Source: Mycobacteroides chelonae (GTDB lineage Bacteria; Actinomycetota; Actinomycetes; Mycobacteriales; Mycobacteriaceae). From it: 64,000 bases of DNA. The notes below the pieces were generated by a model. That model searched no databases and was not told where the DNA came from. It worked only from the letters and a program-made list of their open reading frames with translations. The stretch's first letter is position 1. The number at the start of each line of letters is the position of its first letter. Both the position numbers and the translations under genes were made by a program. Below, one piece after another: positions 62,525 through 64,000 of this stretch. The stretch covers positions 4,464,001-4,528,000 of the forward strand of contig NZ_CP050145.1 of the NCBI RefSeq assembly GCF_016767715.1, read 5' to 3'.

Positions 62525-62558
62525 ATTAGCGATTCTAATGCAGAGTAAGAATCATTAG
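62524..62558. promoter_or_regulatory. Alternating CATTAG/CTAATG repeats in the lysG-lysE control region
   Basis: CATTAG at 62524-62529, CTAATG at 62535-62540 and CATTAG at 62553-62558. The first two form a 6-5-6 palindrome, and the second and third form another dyad with a 12-bp spacer. This fits multiple half-sites for the LysR-type activator, although the first begins at the lysG start codon. Confidence 0.6.
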
Positions 62559-62595
62559 CTTTACTACAGCTTTTTACCGCCCTAGCGTCGACGTT

Positions 62596-63189
62596 GTGAC
62601 CGTCCTCTTCCTTGGCTTCCTGACCGGAATGTCCCTCATTGCCGCCATCGGCGCCCAGAACGCCTTCGTACTCAGACAAGGGATTCGCAGTGAGTACGTG
62701 CTGCCGGTGGTCGCCGTGTGCATCACCGGCGACTTTCTGCTCATCGCCGCGGGCATCGGCGGCCTCGGTGGACTGATCGCGGCCACGCCGAGCCTGCTCA
62801 CCGTGGCCAAGGTGGGCGGTGCCGCGTTTCTCATCTGCTACGGATTGCTGGCCGCCCGCCGCGCATTACGGCCCGGCACTCTGGTTCCCGCCGAATCCAA
62901 TCCGGCACGCCTCGGCGCGGTGCTGATGACCGCACTGGCCATCACCTTCCTGAATCCGCACGTTTATCTCGACACCGTGGTGCTGCTCGGCTCACTCGCC
63001 AACGCACACAAGGACGCACGCTGGCTGTTCGGCGCGGGCGCCCTGATCGCAAGTGTCGTCTGGTTCGTGGGACTCGGCTTCGGCGCCCGGCACCTTGCCG
63101 GACTGTTCCAGCGTCCGGGAACCTGGCGTGTACTCGACGCCGTCATCGCCGTCGTCATGATCACGCTGGGCCTCACATTGGTCGTCTGA
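62596..63189 (+). CDS. lysE: LysE/ArgO-family basic amino-acid exporter
   Basis: The 197-residue exporter has five to six membrane helices and the family core [20 protein letters not shown] and [17 protein letters not shown]. It exports lysine or arginine to avoid overload. GTG 62596 is used; no clear ribosome site is visible, so a leaderless transcript is possible. It is divergent from lysG and shares its control region. Confidence 0.93.
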   Translation: MTVLFLGFLTGMSLIAAIGAQNAFVLRQGIRSEYVLPVVAVCITGDFLLIAAGIGGLGGLIAATPSLLTVAKVGGAAFLICYGLLAARRALRPGTLVPAESNPARLGAVLMTALAITFLNPHVYLDTVVLLGSLANAHKDARWLFGAGALIASVVWFVGLGFGARHLAGLFQRPGTWRVLDAVIAVVMITLGLTLVV

Positions 63190-63198
63190 TCACCCTTG

Positions 63199-63238
63199 CC
63201 GAACCATTTGGTTCGGTGTTAGCGTCCTTCCCGAACCA
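63199..63238. promoter_or_regulatory. Palindrome CCGAACCA-N2-TGGTTCGG plus extra half-site
   Basis: CCGAACCA (63199-63206) and TGGTTCGG (63209-63216) are perfect arms with a 2-bp spacer. A third CCGAACCA occurs at 63231-63238. The element is 41 bp upstream of the DUF4334 gene start. It looks like a TetR-type operator whose regulator is not in the window. Confidence 0.75.
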
Positions 63239-63256
63239 ACTGACTTGGGAGAGACA

Positions 63257-63724
63257 ATGGATGTCGACAAGGCCCGCACCCGCTTCGCCGAACTTCGAGG
63301 TCACCGGGACGTCAGTCCCGCCGACCTCGACGAGATCTGGGCCGCGCTCGATACCGCCCGACCCGAAGACATGCTCGGCAGTTGGAAGGGCGACGAGTTC
63401 CACACCGGACACAAGATGAACGGACAGCTGGCCGCCGCCCGCTGGTACGGCAAGATCTTCAGATCCATCAACGACGTCGAGCCGATCGTCTGTTACGACG
63501 ACGAAGGAAAGTTGTTCTCCAACAACGATTTGAGTCTGGGTGGTGCAACCCTGTGGGACATCGAGTTCCGCGGCGAGGTCACCGGCACCATGGTGTACGA
63601 CGGACAGCCCACTTTTGATCACTTCAAGTGGGTCGACGAGAACACGCTGATGGGCATCATGAACGGCAAACGTCAGCGCGCCAGCGGCAACTACCTCTAC
63701 TTCATTCTCGAACGCGATCAGTGA
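63257..63724 (+). CDS. DUF4334/GXWXG-domain protein
   Basis: The 155-residue protein has the GXWXG motif in MLGSWKGDEFHTGH followed by the DUF4334 core LFSNNDLSLGGATLWDIEFR and YDGQPTFDHFK. The function is unknown; members usually sit beside alcohol dehydrogenases. ATG 63257 follows GGGAGAG. It shares a GTGA overlap with the next gene, so the two are translationally coupled. Confidence 0.88.
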   Translation: MDVDKARTRFAELRGHRDVSPADLDEIWAALDTARPEDMLGSWKGDEFHTGHKMNGQLAAARWYGKIFRSINDVEPIVCYDDEGKLFSNNDLSLGGATLWDIEFRGEVTGTMVYDGQPTFDHFKWVDENTLMGIMNGKRQRASGNYLYFILERDQ

Positions 63725-64000
63725 AAGTCACTGCAGCACTGAGCCGATCCGCAGAGCCTTCATTCGCCCTCGAAGAGGTGGAACTCGAGGATCCGCGCTC
63801 CGACGAGGTGCTCGTCAAGATTCACGCCACCGGCCTGTGCCACACCGACCTGACCTTCACATCACAGGTACCGATCCCGGCGGTGCTCGGCCATGAGGGT
63901 GCGGGGGTTGTCCAGGCCGTAGGCCCTGACGTGAGCGGTATCCGGCCAGGAGACCGTGTGGTCTTGAGCTACCGCAGCTGCGGCCAGTGCCGACAGTGCG
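63721..64000 (+). CDS. Zinc-dependent alcohol dehydrogenase, N-terminal part (runs off window)
   Basis: The visible 93 residues show the MDR zinc-alcohol dehydrogenase pattern: GLCHTDLTF with the first zinc-ligand cysteine, VLGHEGAGVV with the His/Glu, and a structural-zinc cysteine start SCGQCRQC. It oxidises alcohols or reduces aldehydes with NAD(P). GTG 63721 overlaps the DUF4334 stop (GTGA). The cofactor domain lies outside the window. Confidence 0.9.
   Translation, partial: MKVTAALSRSAEPSFALEEVELEDPRSDEVLVKIHATGLCHTDLTFTSQVPIPAVLGHEGAGVVQAVGPDVSGIRPGDRVVLSYRSCGQCRQC

Overview
This window is a GC-rich stretch of mycobacterial chromosome, most likely from a rapid grower of the Mycobacteroides abscessus-chelonae type. 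The lineage markers are an MmpS/MmpL pair, a cyclopropane-mycolate-synthase-type methyltransferase, a DesA acyl-ACP desaturase, a WhiB protein, GTG starts and GTGA/ATGA stop-start overlaps. Two blocks recall M. tuberculosis gene order. At the left end, udgA and dcd correspond to Rv0322 and Rv0321. Around 36.5-48 kb, TetR, hydrolase, fadE6, fadD2 and a LigD-polymerase-like protein correspond to Rv0273c, Rv0272c, Rv0271c, Rv0270 and Rv0269c. There is no complete insertion sequence, CRISPR array or rRNA. The only RNA gene found is tRNA-Gly(CCC). The species call and the Rv correspondences come from memory of the families, not from a search.

Layout. 0-6 kb: truncated udgA, a membrane protein with a proline-rich and Ser-Arg-Gly-Gly tail, dcd, two tandem exported YkuD-like proteins, an alpha/beta hydrolase and a secreted MmpS-like protein. 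6-12.4 kb: a WhiB-HTH fusion, a formylglycine-generating enzyme, a transglutaminase-like protein, CsbD, a Tat-exported sulfatase that the formylglycine enzyme should activate, and a Nudix hydrolase. 12.4-21.2 kb: a DUF2218 protein, a large LuxR/MalT-type ATPase regulator, an HtrA-like protease, and an mmpS-mmpL operon divergent from a TetR gene with an 18-bp inverted repeat between them. 21.2-27 kb: tRNA-Gly, a small three-helix-bundle protein, the mycolate-type methyltransferase, the desaturase, a phage-flavoured small DNA-binding protein, a GntR regulator divergent from an ABC1 kinase, and a degraded reading frame. 27-35 kb: a double GNAT, exported and DUF proteins, a hydrolase, a methyltransferase, a polyprenyl glycosylphosphotransferase with a long upstream region, and an MpaB-type oxygenase divergent from a TetR gene.

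35-48 kb is a lipid or xenobiotic catabolic block: VOC protein, TetR, hydrolase, 2-hydroxyacid dehydrogenase, SDR, a two-domain acyl-CoA dehydrogenase and a hydrolase on the + strand, then FadD, enoyl-reductase-like and SRPBCC genes on the - strand, followed by the LigD-like polymerase. 48-50.6 kb holds an AT-richer intergenic region with a perfect TGTGA-N6-TCACA Crp-type site, then a membrane protein and orphan oxidase subunit III and IV genes. 50.6-55.8 kb is a divergon: one arm carries an SDR, a ferritin-like di-iron protein, a Baeyer-Villiger-type monooxygenase and a MerR regulator, and the other a ferredoxin-NAD reductase. A 24-bp perfect dyad and mirrored promoter-like boxes lie between the arms. 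55.8-61.6 kb is an IclR-flanked operon of MaoC hydratase, CitE-type lyase, acyl-CoA synthetase and acetoacetyl-CoA synthetase, plausibly for leucine or itaconate dissimilation. The window ends with lysG/lysE and the start of a DUF4334-alcohol dehydrogenase operon behind a strong palindrome.

The most interesting candidates are the MerR oxygenase divergon, the MaoC-CitE-FadD-AacS operon, the orphan oxidase subunits with the Crp site, the WhiB-HTH fusion and the soluble secreted MmpS-like protein.
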